A DNA stretch of 64,000 nucleotides. It comes from Siniperca chuatsi. Lineage: Eukaryota; Chordata; Actinopteri; Centrarchiformes; Sinipercidae. The stretch covers positions 25,603,206-25,667,205 of the forward strand of contig NC_058044.1 in NCBI RefSeq assembly GCF_020085105.1, given 5' to 3'. Position numbers and translations under genes: made by a program. This document shows, piece after piece, positions 36,217 to 51,200 of this stretch; positions within the stretch are counted from its first letter, which is position 1, and the number at the start of each line of letters is the position of its first letter. The notes beneath the pieces are model-generated. The model saw nothing but the letters and a program-made list of their open reading frames with translations. It was not told where the DNA came from and ran no database searches.

Positions 36217-39200
36217 TCACTTGGTGTGGCGGCTCTTGGGTTGAGCTCCAGGACTGGAAGAGGAGCCCAGATGTCTCCCGTGGCTCCTCCAGCGCTGACG
36301 CAGCACAAAGTCATAGTTGGCGGAGGTGCTCATGGCATAAAATACGTTGGCTTTGTCTGGGATCTGGAGCTCTGAGGCAGAAAGAGGAATGAAGTGATGA
36401 AGTGCTGCAATTTATTTTCCATTAGCTTACTTTACCTGCTTCTATTACAGTTAGTGATTACCGATATGGAGAGTAATTTTTGGAAATGTCGGCATTTCAA
36501 ATCTTCTTTGAAAGAATGACAGCATCATTGAAGGCAATGAAAAAGTAATAAAAGCAAGAGTTGTTTTCCACTTAAAAACCTTGAGTTTTACCCCTTCATA
36601 TCATAATGTCTTGCGGCTGAATTGCATTATAGTTTATTAAAAGGCAGCGACAGTGAAGGAACTGATTTTTGCTACCTCTACCATAGATTTCCTGACATTT
36701 ACTGTTGATGTGTTACAGAGGCTGAAACCATTTCTGCTAATGAATGAAATATTGGTGTACATGTAACCAGTTTACACAAAAATGTTGATTTTTCTTTTTA
36801 GTGCAGAAGAAAACTGAGGAATGACTTCTGCCTTTTAGGCTCAAAGTTATAGAAAGTTTTAATCAAAGTCTGATGCTGCTTGACTGGCAGCTTTGTAACT
36901 CAGTACATAATCAGTTTTAAATACTACTTGTCATTAGTGGTCTTGCTTGTGTTTTGTATTTGATCACAAGTTACTGGCAAAAAGAGAAACTTGGTATACA
37001 AAAAAAAAAAGGTTAATCCTGTTCTGAGCGGGTTAAACCTGCACTCAGAAAACATTAGACTGCTAGAGGGGAGGCCTGATAAGAAGATATTCACCTTTTC
37101 CATTGTTGAGCATCTGGCAGAGGCTGAAATCCTGGCAGCTGACATCCTCCATGTGGTGTTTTTCAAGAGCCCTCTGAATCACCTGAGGTGTGTGGTCCTG
37201 ACTGGTCAGCTGGAGATGAAACAGACAGCCAGATGTCAAAATACAACCAAAGTCAATACTGTAACTCTCATTCAGAATACCTAGAAATGTGACAATGACC
37301 TTCATTTGAAAGCCTGTTTTTTTTAGAATACAGTTTTGTAGGTATTCCTGCTTTTAGTTATTTTATTTTCAGAAATACTAGTGACTACAATGAGATCTGC
37401 CACAACTGAGAATAGACATTATAAGTCAGTTAAGCAATTTTTAAATAAAGTAAAAACATTGTTTTTGATAATCGGCTAATTATTTTAATCATTTATCAAG
37501 TAGAAATTCCAGATATATGCTGGTTACACCTTCATGAATCCTTCATTGTGAAATTAACATTTTTTAATAACATTTAAAATGGAAATAACTGTTAGTTGCA
37601 GCCTAAATTGATAATGTTGTTTTGAAGAGTACATTTATAAATCTTGGGCACAGCAGCTGATTTGCAAATGCAAATTTTCAGATTTCTGATCATGCGCAAA
37701 ATAGTTGAATGAAACATGTCGGTTTTCTTTCTGTGTAATGAGGTTGAGACAGATGATTAAGCAATACCAACTCCTCACTCTTCTACTTACTTTTTGTTTT
37801 TTCTTCTTCTTTCCTCTTTTAGAAAGTGTTTGACCAAGTCAACCAAAAACAGGCTGGCTGACCTCAGAAATATAAGACTACAAAACCATGGTCCTTACCA
37901 GTATGCTCTTGTAGACATTTCCATTGCTGACACACTCCACACTGACCCTGATGATACACGTGTCAGCAACCTGTTTGTTGTAGACGGGCAGCACGGCCTG
38001 AGGAGAGCAGCCGGACGATGACGACTCTGGGTTCAGAGCGGGAGAAGAGGAGCTGAGGTCGGGATGTGAGGAGCTGCAGGAAGAGCTGGAAAGACTGGGA
38101 GAGGAGGGGGAAATGGAGCTGGAGGAAAAATCCTCTGCAACATTGTGGAGAGAGCCTGAGAGAGACTGCGGGAGGGGAAGAGAAAGAAAGACGGAGGAGA
38201 AAATATGAATATCACATTCCAATTTCCCCAGTTTTGAAACCAACTAAGTAGTAAAACCCTGTGAAATTGTCTTTGGTTGTTTTAGGTTTTTAAACTATGT
38301 CCCTGCTGACCTCCATACAGACAATAAACACAGGAGACTGTCAGCGCTCATACCTTGAGTTTGAGTCTGAGGGGGGAGGGCTGAGGGGTGGCGAGGTCCT
38401 CCATGTCTGAACTACTGGAGCCAGAAGACGACACACTGATCTGGTCAGCGTGGGTCTTCCTAAGGGAGCTGTCACTAACTGTTCGCAACCTGCACACACA
38501 AATACGGACCTTTTCATGAAATAGCAACTGAAATCTATTTTTAAAAGTCAGGCAAGTATCTTTTTGGAACAGAGCCAGGAATCTTTTAAAGGATATTTGT
38601 TATTTCCTCATAAACTTCTGCATTTGCTTAAATTTAAAAATAAAATCTGGCCAGTGTATCTCATGACTGTCCATTAGATGCAGATTAAAAATATAATTTC
38701 CCCCCCCTACTATTCAAATAACAAATTCAACAACTTCTGGGTCTGACATACAAGGGAGACTGAGGATTTATTTCACAGCAGTCAATGTCATATCGAGGCA
38801 CCTGTGGTTATATGTTACAGGCTAGAGGTGGTTTTCCAGACTTACGAGGCGAGTTTCTTAGTGAGCAGACGACTGCTCCATAAGTTGGGAGAGCTGGGAC
38901 AGGGGTCAACTGGAGGCTCCAGGTCACGAGACAGCTCATAGCTTCAGGAGATTAAAAAAAAGGTTAAAAAAAAAAAAGAGATAAATTAAGAAACGATGCA
39001 AATGGCTTTGCAAAAGTCTTCCAATCCACCTGACTGTCTTAGTATTGTATTGCAATGGTATCAGTGTGCGTCTCACCTCTCCTGGTCTGTGAGCAGCGTA
39101 TGTGCCTGCAGCCAGGTGGTGATATGAGAGTTGACTGGAAGGCTGTAGTGGGAACAGGAAGCCTGAAGCTGCCGAATCTGAGACAGAATCTCAAACTCCT

Positions 39201-42200
39201 ACAAGAAAAATAAATACAACAGAGCACAGGTTAATTCACAGAACAGAAAAGAATAAGGAAGAACATAAGAATATCTTAGAAGTCAGCACTGGCTATTAAA
39301 ATTGAGAATGATCACAGTCACTCATGTAAGACACCACTAGGAGTCGACACATACCCGTCTGCGCTTCTCAAAGTTGATGAGTCCGCCCTGTGAAAAAGGA
39401 AAAAAAAAAACCCCAAAGCAACCAGTGTTACAAATGTGGCATCATAAATCTACTAAAGAACCATAAAAAAGAACAAACTAAAACAACAGGTAGGTTTGTG
39501 GGTGTGATGTGTACTCACCTCCACAGTGTCAGTCAGTGCTGTATCCAGCATGGTGAGGACAGTCAGGTAAGTGCCGAGGTATGGCACCACACCACTGCTG
39601 AAGTTCTAAGGACACAAATCAAGCAACATTTTTACATTTTGGCTGCACAATCAGAATCAGAAATACTTTATTGATCCCCGAGGGGAAAACTCTTTTGCTA
39701 CAGCAGTTCACTGTCACGTCAGCGCACACAGGAATAGAAGTACTAAGGAAAAAAATATAATACACTATAATACAGGTCAGAAAATAAATTAAAGTACCAA
39801 GTGGGTATAAGTATAAAATAAAATAAGTGTGAAGTACAAAGTGGGTTTACCTGTTGATGATAATAATAGTAATAGTGCATGAACTGCCAAGTTAAGTGTA
39901 GCTTATTTATAATGAGACGGAGGATATTGCACAGCAGTAATAGAAGTATGAATAAATAGCAATATATTGCACAATTATGTAATGATCAATGTCCAGTTTA
40001 ATGACTTAGGGTCATACAGACTACACTTAGAGGGAGGAGTTAAAGAGTTTGATGGTCACAGGCAGGAATGACTTCCTGTGGCGCTTTGTGGTGCAAATTG
40101 ACAAAAACAGAGATTCGACTTCTTACTAATTTCTTGCAAATATCAAATTTGATATATTTGCAAGAAGCTGTTAGAGTGGTGAAGTCCTAAATGTTGCTCT
40201 AATAGAAAATTAGCTAATGCTAATTTAGCCTCATTAGCTTGCAGTAAGAAACTTGAACAAATGAGGACAGAATATTGAGCTCACTAAATGTAATGTCAAT
40301 GAAAATAAAAGAATATACTGTAACTGAAGTACAAATATACACAGACAACTGAAAAAACAAGGCCATCACTATTTAAACAGTGAATATGGGGGTATAAAAC
40401 ATTTTATACACAGCCCCACCCAGACTATGTAAACTGCCAAACTGTGGGAAACACTGCACACACGTCAGCTTTTATATCCCTTCCTACTTGAGGTGGAAAA
40501 CAAGTTGTGAGTTTTAAGTGTGTAAATTGTTTCCATCGAGTCAACAGCTCAAAAAAAGAAGTGGGAACTGGATCTCTGTTTTCTCTTTTAGCAAATTATA
40601 ATCAGCTTGAAAACATGTGACTTTTAGGGAAGTAGAACTGATGATCCAGGCAGAGAAAAAGAGACCTGTGCCTTTCATTTTTTACTGGCTGGCATAGCTG
40701 ACATATTCACTTTATTTTGGTGGTCAAACCTGAAAATGAGGAACCACAAGGTTATTTCCAAACAGAATGATAACTGATTTTCTTACCATCTGTCTGGACG
40801 CTGAGCAGAGCCGGGGTGATTTGGAGCCCGGGGTGGCACTGCCATCTGGGTGACTCCCATCCTGCAGAAATTAGACAAGTCGAGTCAACTTTGGTAAGAC
40901 AAAATAGCTCAAATTCAGGGTGTCAATGTGAGAATTCTTTTTCAGGATTGAGCACCTGCTGCTGTGTGACGACTGCGTGTTCAAAGACAATCACAGCCAC
41001 GTAGTTACAGCCTATTATGCTGTTTATGCCCTCAGGTGTGCAATGTGTGTGTGTTTACAAGGAGAGTATTATACAGTACGTACTAAATAAAATTAGTGAC
41101 TGCTGATTAGCACTGGTGCCCATCTAGCCACTCTTATTTGTGTTGGCAACTAACAATGGCCGTTTCATTATTGTATAGTAACTGGGCTGTTCATAACAGC
41201 AGTATCACTAAATACACATTCATATCAATTGTTTTTCACAGGGAACAAAGGACACAGAGGGGCAGGTGAACTGGAGACTGAGCATTCATTCAGTCTTATA
41301 GGACAAATAATTAACCAACTATTAGAGGCTATTTGCACACAATACATTAAGTAAGTAGATTTATTTTATGGGATTTTTAAGAACAGAACCTTTCTGAGAA
41401 TCATACTAACAGGTTGACATGTGAGTAGAGCACTTTTCATAATACACTCAGGCTGCACCTAGCGATTATTTTCATTATTGCTTAATCTCTAGATCATCGA
41501 TGAATTGTAAACGCTATAAAATGCCTTCAAATATCTTGTATTGTCTTACCAACACTCCAAAACCCAAAGTCATTTTACAATGATATAAAACAGAGAAAAG
41601 CAGCAAATCCTCACATTGGAGAAGCTTTGGAGCATTGGAGTTTTTGAGTGGTAAACAACTACAATGATTATTGATTATCAAAATAGTTGCCAATTCATTT
41701 TCAGTTGTTAAACTAACTGAATAATCAACTAATTATTTCAGCTAAGGGGAATTACAGTACGTACTGTTTCAACCATGTATAGCCCCAAGAACCCTTTAAA
41801 AAGGAAAAATAGGCCGTATGGTAGAAGCTACACAAGCATCAAGAAGTCAAACAAAGCTGCTGCTGCGCTGCACATCAGGAAGTAACCTGTTATTTTCTTA
41901 CTGCAGTGCATCCAATAGTTTGTTCAGTGATTAATTTTGTACTGGAGTGAACGGGCCAGTGCAATTCATAGCAGTTCAATCATGAAAACACCCCTCCACC
42001 CATGCCTCTGGAAAGAGCTGGCACACCTATATAATAATAACAACAACTACAGAGATGTTTCCCTCATTAATTAGGCAGAGTCATCAGTCCGTGTTCTCTT
42101 AACACATTTGTGTTTACATCAAAAACACATGTAGTTACCTCCACCAGGATCTCTCTGCTGGTTAGCACACAGTTCTCATCAGGGAAAGATTCACACAAGT

Positions 42201-45200
42201 TGTCAAAGGTGGCCATGCTTTCCCTGAAACCAAACAAATTCAATATGTTAAGACAGTGTTCTTTTTGTAAAGTCAATAAACATCTTGCTAAGGCATTATA
42301 AGTTATGAGTAAAGTAACTCTAGTGTCTTGTAATTGTTTGCTGACCTGCTGACAGCAGCCCAGGTTTTCTTGAGACGATACACAGCGTTAGACTGCAGGG
42401 CTGAAAGAATGGCCCTCAAAGAGGAGAAATTCTTCAGCAGTCTGCACTCCTGCAGAGAGAAACATCAAACAAACAATCATTATGCTTTTTGGAAAAAAAA
42501 TGAAATTATATATAATATATATGTCACTTGATTCTAAACTTTGAACGCCATTTAAAATCATTTTCAACCCTGACCTGAGCAATAGCGATCCACCTCTCGA
42601 TGATGCGTGCTCTGTGGGCGGGGCTGGTGTGTGCGCAGCGAGGTGAGCTCGGGGCAGTGGAGGGGTACAGGAAGTTAGAGGAGGAGCTGGGTGATGAGAT
42701 GGGAGAGGAAGTGGAAGGACTTGGAGAGGGCGGGCAGAGGAGGGAGGTGATGACACGGTTGGTAACGGCGTTGAACTGGGAGATGGTGGCACGGACGGTG
42801 GGCGCCAGGTTTCGGTTTTCCTTCTTGTCACGCTGGGACCAGACGCAGCCCAGGCAGTGGAAGGGCACCGCTCTGACAAACAGTTCCTGAGGGAGACATG
42901 ATGACAGCGAGACACAATATGAAGGAGTGACCCACAGTGACACAGTAATGAGGCTTTGAGATTTTTGTCAATGAAACCTACAGCGTCCAATCGGGTCAGC
43001 TGCTCCGCCACTTCTCTCACAGGGAAGTCCATAAAGTTGTATTTGTCTTCCTCCTTAGTGGACGTCTCTCCGCCATCCTCTTGATCTCTGTCCTCCTGCT
43101 GCAGTGATTCACTGTTGTGCTCTGATGCAGACTGGCTGCAATCTGTCAAACACACCAAATCATAAATGAGGTGGCCTGCTGTTCATGCATCGTGGTGGCA
43201 GGACATAAACAAATCCTACATGATCACATCTCCCATTCCTATGTACCTGGTTCCTGGAGCCTCTTGAGGAGGGTCTCGGCAGTCTGAGCCAAGCGTCTGA
43301 AGCAGAGGCGATGCCGCAAGTGGACACACAACAGCCGGAGGGCCTGGTACTGAGGGGGCTCATTGAAGTCTTCACTGTACTCCTCCAGCCACAGCCGGAT
43401 CACCGGGGGTAAGGTACTGAGGGGATGATCAGGGAAATTAATAAGTGTTAATTATAGTGTTAGTCCTTAACTTGTCCAGGTTAATCCTTCATTGAGGGAG
43501 GCCTGAACAACATTGGCATCATTTGTAACATACAAATAATGGGGGAAAAAAAGTAAATTTGTGGAACAAAGTCTTATGATGTTAAGCTTTAATTTTACTC
43601 CATGAAACCCAATTATCAAAACACAATTTGGACTGATGGCAAATCCAAACTAATCTTTGTTAATGGAGGAGTGACCACACTCACCTGCGTGGGCAGACGG
43701 TGTTATCCAGGTTGGTGGTTGAGTCGTCTCTGTGAAAAAGGTAAACACAATTATTAAAGCTGATTTAATACACACATACATACATACACACTCACACACT
43801 ACATAACGCTATATAAATGTAATCCATGATTATTTTTATTATCATTAACTAAATTTCCATTATAATCACCACATGCAAGGGCAACATGGGGACCTAGTGG
43901 TGACAGAAATCATCCTGTAAACAACAGAGGTCCCATGATTGATCCTCTATCCTGTGGAAATGTCCTGCAACACTCTGAATCCCTGCAGAGACACTGTGGC
44001 CTTGTTACAGAGTGACGAGTGTAAACAGACCAATGTGTCCCTTGGAGATCAATAATGGCATCAAAAATATATATGCAGCAGTATAACTGAAGCATATTGC
44101 CATGCTGTCGCATTGTAGGAACATGGCCAAAGTCTTATGACTATGTCCTAGATCAAAATGTGACACAAAAGTCAGAGTCAGAAATATAAAATTAGGAGTA
44201 TAGTAATAGGTCACATTTAGGGAGCGAATCAAAGATTGTGAAAGTTGTGTTTGATCAAAAAATAAGATCAATAAATTGTAATTTATAAAGCACCTATCAA
44301 GTTTACAGTTCAGGGGGTTTACAAGTTAATGAGAGCAACAAAATGTTACATCCTGTACAAAATCCTGCAAGGCAAAGGAGGGAAAACACACTTCCCAGGT
44401 TGTCCTGAGGCTGACCTCACATAAAGCTCGCACGAAACCTGTTGCCACACGCACCACAGATGAGGGCGACAATAATATATCAAGTAAACAGCAATAATGG
44501 CCACAGTTTTACACAGGTAACCATTTGAAGTACATTCAGAAAAGGTGAGCTGTAAGGACCTGAGAGAGACAAAAGACCAGGCAAGTTCTATGGACTGGAT
44601 CTGAAATCTCTACTTATGCCTATAAGCCACTTTCTGTGACTTTCTGTGTCTCTGTGAATTCACTGAGCTTCAGTTAGAGTAGGTGAAGAAGCACGTTTGC
44701 TGGGTGTGGAGGGTGTAGTCATGACCACTGTGGAATGGAACAAAGCTCCCGACTGCTTTGTTTAGTTAATGAGGATAATACCGGTCATAGAAACTTGCCC
44801 AGCATCAATAGAGATTTGCTTTGTGAATAACTGAGGCGACGTAAAGAGGGTGTTAAATAGCTGTCTTCTTTGAAAATTGATTTGTGCATTTGGCATGATG
44901 AAAAATCTGGTTACGCATATGCTGCACTTACATTTGAATACAGCGACAATCTTTTTAAAAGTAGGACACACTGGAATAACAAATCCATGTCAATAAAGTA
45001 AGAAGAAAATATTAAAGCCTGTATCTAATAAGGAGAGGTGTTTTGAGACCAAGAACTTCTAAGTAACTTAACTTTTCAAAAGGTGAAATTTGCAGGGTAA
45101 GTAAGTTTAACTCAGCTAAACAAAAATAATTATATAGCTGGCATGCGACCACAGTCAGCTTTGTTTTTTTTTTCAAATCCTTTCATTTATCCTTTTTATT

Positions 45201-48200
45201 ATTACATCATAAATCAATGTGATTTAGCCTTTGGAATATATTTTCTCAAGCACAAAATATAGGCAGTTTCAAAGTCAACTATGTCTAAAAGTTAAAGTTA
45301 AGTAGTTTGACATTTAGGGGCTTTCTTGCTGAGAGTTAGCTGAGAAGATTGATACCATTCCCATGTCTCTCCATTAAATATGAAGCTACAGCCAGCAGCT
45401 GGTTAGCTTAGCTTAGCACAAAGACTGGAAACAGGGGGGAACTGCTAGCCTGGCTCAGTCTGAAGGTGACAAAATCCACCTATGACCAACACTAAAACTC
45501 ACTAATTAAGACCTTATATCTTGCTTGTTATACAGTAGTCCAGCATATAACCCCATGTAACTTGTACTTTTTACACTTCATTTTTTAATATGAATTGAAC
45601 AAACAAGATATAACATGTAAGGTGCTGGTAGGCGAATTTTGTTACCTTTACACAGAGCCAAGCTAGCTGTTTTCCCATGTTTCCAGTCTTTATGCTAAGC
45701 TAAACTAACGGCTGCTGATTCAAGGTTCATATTGAAAGGACAGATTAGAGAGTGTTATTGATGTTCTCATCTCACTCTTGGCAATAAAGTCAATAAGTGT
45801 ATTTCCAAAAACATCAAACATTTTTTTTTTAAAAACAGGGTCTCCATCAGGATAAATCTTTGGTGCTAAACTGAGTGCATCCCTCTGAGTGGAACAGCAA
45901 CAATATGTGGGCTTGCAGACCAGCTGACTGAGCCCTCATGTTTTTTGTTAACATATGTCATATGCAGACTTTTATTGTATTCAACAAAAATCTGTAGGGC
46001 CTCGGTGTGGACAGCTTCTCACCTCTGAAACAGCAGCTTGATGAGGGTGCTGGTGGAGGTGAAGGCCCTGTAGGTGGAGAGGAAGACGCGGATGAAGTTG
46101 GGCTCCTGGTGCTCAGGGTCCAGCAGGTGGGTGACCAGACGCTCCAGGGTGGCGGCCTTCAGCCTGCGCACCTTCACTGTGTGGTACTGGACGAAGCTGA
46201 AGGCCGTAGGGAGCTCTGCCGTGTCTGCGCCCGGCAGGACGGGCTCCCTGCGCAGCGTGATGCCAAACACGGCCCCGTCCTCCTCCTCCTCCCCCCACTC
46301 CTGCACCGGGTCCTGCAGAGGAGAATGCAAGGTCATCAAGATCTGGCAAATAATAACCCAAACACACGACGCAGCCTTCTATTCTGCTCCTTTCTTCACA
46401 ATATGGTAGATAATACAGACTTTAGTGTACCCAAAAACAGAAACACATACACTCATTTACTTAACTTTGAGAGAATCGTATAAAAACAAGAAACTTTTTT
46501 GAATTTGAAAGTTTTTCTTAATCTCTAACAGTCACAGAGCTCTTTTGACCCGGGCTGCTTAACTAAATTACTGTGACAATCTTACAAATTTAAAACACAA
46601 TAAGCCTTCAGATTGAGTCATTTCAATAAAAAAGGGTTAAATCTCAGCGTCACTTCATTTCATTCTTGAGATTCTGCTTGTGACCCAGCCTTGAACTCTG
46701 ACGCAGACAGACACCTGGTGACTGGACCGATGAGCAGGCAAAGAAGCATTCACTGGCATATTTGTTCATGTCCACAAACACAGGGACAATGTATTGAACC
46801 GTGACCCAGTTTGCTCTTAATTTTAACTCAATATAATGTTCAGAACCGCAACAGCTATACGTTTCCCCTCACACTACATGTTACAAGACTGTATAGAAAC
46901 AATAAAAAGTGGTCAGAGGAGATCAGCAGGTCTTTCTTTGACCTAGACAGGTTTTGAAGGGAACAAGTGTTTTATTTGATAAAGTACATCTCCTTCAGTC
47001 ATATTGTTTTATGCTGTATTTTACTAAACAAAAATCGTACAATTTTCAAAAAAATGACCTGAATATTTTAATAGTATTGAATACCTTGTGACAGATATTG
47101 ATACATTTTAAGTTATTTTACACATGAGGACTGAGAAAACAAAATACTTCCATTTGAGAATTTTATCACATTTGGAGTGATGATAAACAATAATATTAAA
47201 TTATGGCCCAGGACCACAAGACTGATTTTTACTGTCACACCACACGGCAACTTAGTGGAAGAAGGTAACATGTCACAGTATGAAAATCCTCTACGATTCT
47301 CTAACTGAATAGGAAACTATGTGTCAAAAAGACAAAGCAATTTTTTCAGAAAGCAGGAATCACACCTGTGGTGTGTTTATTTACTGCATCACTAAGAATG
47401 CATTGCATTACGATTGAATAAAACTGCAGAAAAAGTCTTACTAGAACAGTATCGACATTACGTCGCGAGAAACCAGATCACTGATTATTTGTCACACCCG
47501 AATTAGATACAGTAACAGTAGCCCCTCACAATTTGCTGTTGCAAGTGTTTTAGAATAATTGCATTAGTAGTACAACCACGACTTGAAATGCTTTAGGCAC
47601 AAACTTAAAATTATATTAAAAAAAAAAAAAAGGAACAAACTTTTTTGCATTGAGCAATCACTGTTGATAAGCCAGCCTAAATTGTCCCATTCTCTGTCTT
47701 TCAATGACAGAGTATACAAATATAATTGGCTGGACTCTATAATAATGTATGTACAGCTTCAAAGAAAGTACACAAGCATGCAGACAGGAGAAATATAGGA
47801 GTTGTTGACAAAATGAAGCAAGATGCTGACCATAACCCCATCTTCAACAACTAGTCATTGCTCTGGAATGAGGCTCCATGACTGGACTGGTAGAAAACAT
47901 TGTGCCAGTTTACACATGCATATGAAATCATTGGCACATATGTAACAAGCAGACCATGTTTGAAAACACCTGATATCACATGACAGAAACTCAGACAAAC
48001 ACCAGTGTGCTAGCTGCCAGACACAATGAGACACTGCACTGAATGAAACCATTATGTCAATAGGTTGGTCCTGGTGACCAGAGACAACGAGAGAATAGGT
48101 TCACATGTAGCTGAGTACACGTAGACTAGCAAAGTAAATCAAAAGTTTTGACAAAATGACATTGTACAGACAACCAACTTATTCCAACTCGTTATTAGCC

Positions 48201-51200
48201 TTCACAAACAAGGCAGAAAACATTTAATTTAACATACCATCGATAAGTGCCATTTCCCCATGTTGGTCTTGCTCTTGGAGAGAGGAAATCCCAAAATCTT
48301 CTGTCTGGAAACTCCTTTTGCTACAGCTGATGGGACGACAGCGCAGGCAGAAACTAGGGATTTAGCTCCGTCCTCCGGCAGTTCACTTCAGTCTGAATTA
48401 CATCTGACACTATCATTTTTGAGCATTACAGTACGATACGAGAGTAAAAAGTTGAATTGCGTCCTGACGGGGTTAGACAGCGACAGCGTGACAGTGGATG
48501 GATGAGACTGAGGGTGGGAGGAGGAGGAGCGGCAGGAATGAGCGATTTCTCACTGGGCGGGGCTAACGAGACAGCTGTGGGCGGGGCTAATGCTGTCGAC
48601 CAATGAGGATACGGGGATGAAAGGCATCAGACATTATTATGCAGAGGCTGTGACTGAAAAAAACGCCATTGATACTGATGATATTGTATACATAATACAA
48701 GTAGTGGGCTATCTAAAAATAAAATAAAATAAAAAAGTTAGAGGGCTACCTGAAAGCTTGTCTCTTTTATTTCTGTTACAGTTAGGTAACTTTATATTTT
48801 CTTTGCTTTATGGGTGTTGGGTTGAATTCAGTGTTTTTTGAATGCTGAGTTATACAGATATTTCTTGGGGATGCTGTAAAAGAAACATTGCTACTGAATA
48901 GATATAGGTGATTTGTGAATTATATGTAATTGAATGTGTGAATTTTGTACCTATGAAAAATATTTTATGGTTATTGACTGGAATATTATACAGTGTATCT
49001 CTACATAATCTTCATTTTATTGTTTTTTGTTTTTTTTTACAAGTACTATTTAAATGGTGGCAGCAGTAGTACCAGCTGCCTAGTACTACTATTTACAGTA
49101 TAGGTAGTGGTAGTAGTATACACATGGGGGTCAACCTATGTGCCTAGTGGTGGAAAAGTATTCAAACCCTTTAAAATGTACAGTAACTATTTCACACTGT
49201 AAAAATTCTCCATCACTAGAGGTCATTCATTGGAAATACTGTATTATTTAAATAAAAGTAAAAACATTAACAGTGAAATCCTGAAGAATTAACCCCATTC
49301 AGGGTAGCGCTTAGCAACTGATGCATAAATCAAATTGATTTTGGAGCCAGTCCACATGGTGCTAGGTCTAACTACTTCTGTTGGTGGTTTGAACTATAGT
49401 TTATTGTAGGTTTTGCATGTCAACAGTATGTTTGGTGGATATGAATACAGCCTCACCTTTGTTGAAGCAGACAATAAAAAGCCACACAACCACTTATTAT
49501 AACCACCATGATGTTTGCAAGAACCTTTAAAACCTCTCGTGCAAAATGGGGAAAGAGATTATGAGCTGTTGTGATGCTTGACATGTTATATATGGTATGA
49601 GACGCATAATGCATTACAGTATGAGGGCTTACCGCATTTTTATGGTGCATTCATTTCCATGTGTGATGGGGAATTATGTGTATAGATTTTTAAAAAGTGT
49701 TATTTTACAGGAAGAGATTAAATGCAAGATGCAAAACGAATTGTTCTGTCTGCCAAAAGTGAGAGGCTGATTTCAGGCCAACATCAACATGTTAAGATTA
49801 GTGTATTTCAGTGCCACTGCCTCTAAAGAATCCAGTCGGGACGGTTTTTCTCGATATATAAGCCTGTAGCTTATATTCCTGCCCATGGTGTCAGGGGCGT
49901 GGTGGGGAAATACCACATGAAACAGGTCTGTTCTGTTCCTAAAACATACCTTTAACTTTGTGAAGGAAATAAGCATTAAAAATGTACAAATTAAGAGCCG
50001 TCAGTACTAATGAAAACACTGCATTTTATTACGAGACAAATTGACTAGCAGCAACATATTATGGTAACACTGAGAAGCTGAGCAGATGGGACGTCTTTAA
50101 TCAGGCTGTCAGCTGCTCTTTCAGCTCAAAGAAAATAATGAGCTTTTTGTTTTTCTAATGAGTTTCTGTCTCCCTGTGAAGTGAAAATCTACCATCGCGC
50201 TTCCATATTTGCCCATGCCACCCACCCTCTTTCTACAGAGGCTGAACAAAAGAGCAGAGAAACAGCGCCAGGAGAGACCTCAATTAGTACTCATTAGACG
50301 CAGGAATGGGTGATGAGGCGGCAGGCAAGCAACAAGTGGAAGCATGCGTGTAAATTGAAGCCAAAACATGCTGGTTGAGGTTGTTTCCTCAAAACCTCAC
50401 ATGATTAAAAGGCTTATTTTAGCTTTGAATACACAGCGCACCCACAGGAATATGATATACTTCCTGAAAAGCCCGCTGTAGTTCCTTCTTAGCGTCACTA
50501 AATATCTGCTGGTGTTGGTGACGTCCTGAGTGCAAGAATGTTGAGTTGAATGGGAACAACAGATGAAGTTCCCAGGGAGAAACCTGACGTAAAAACAATG
50601 ACTAAATATATGACAGCTGTTCCGTCACAGATGTGTGTGTATGATTACACCAGTAGTGCCAATAACCCTAATAATTCACAAAGTAATGACTTACATATCA
50701 GAGGACACTAAATACAATAATAAATCCAGTCTAGGGAAGAGTTACTTAAATCTACAACACTTAAATCTGAGATGTCAACCGTTTAAAACCACACCACTAC
50801 TACACTAAAAGGTTCATGGGAGATCGAGCGGTAGCATACTTCAAGGATGCCAACATACACACACCCAGCCTCATTACACACATTACTCATGTTAGGGTTG
50901 GAGAGATTTGTCAATAATTTGATTACTCAGCTGACCAGGAAATTAATCAAACACTATTTTGATAAATCGATTAACCGTTAAAGTCGATTATCAAGCAAAA
51001 TTGGCAAATATTTGCTGTAGAGCTGAAACAATAGGTGATTAATTAAAAATCACTGATTCCTGCTTCTCAAATGTGAACATTTTCTGGTTTCTATGTAAAT
51101 TGAATGTCTTCGGACTGTTGGTCAGACAAAACAAGGAACTTGAAGATGATGCGTTGGGCTGTGGGAAATGTGATGGACTATTATCTCTCATTCAGCCAAA

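Noticed and set aside
46007-46483. 158-codon + strand frame over rgl3
   Set aside because: Antisense shadow of the exon encoding the REM domain.
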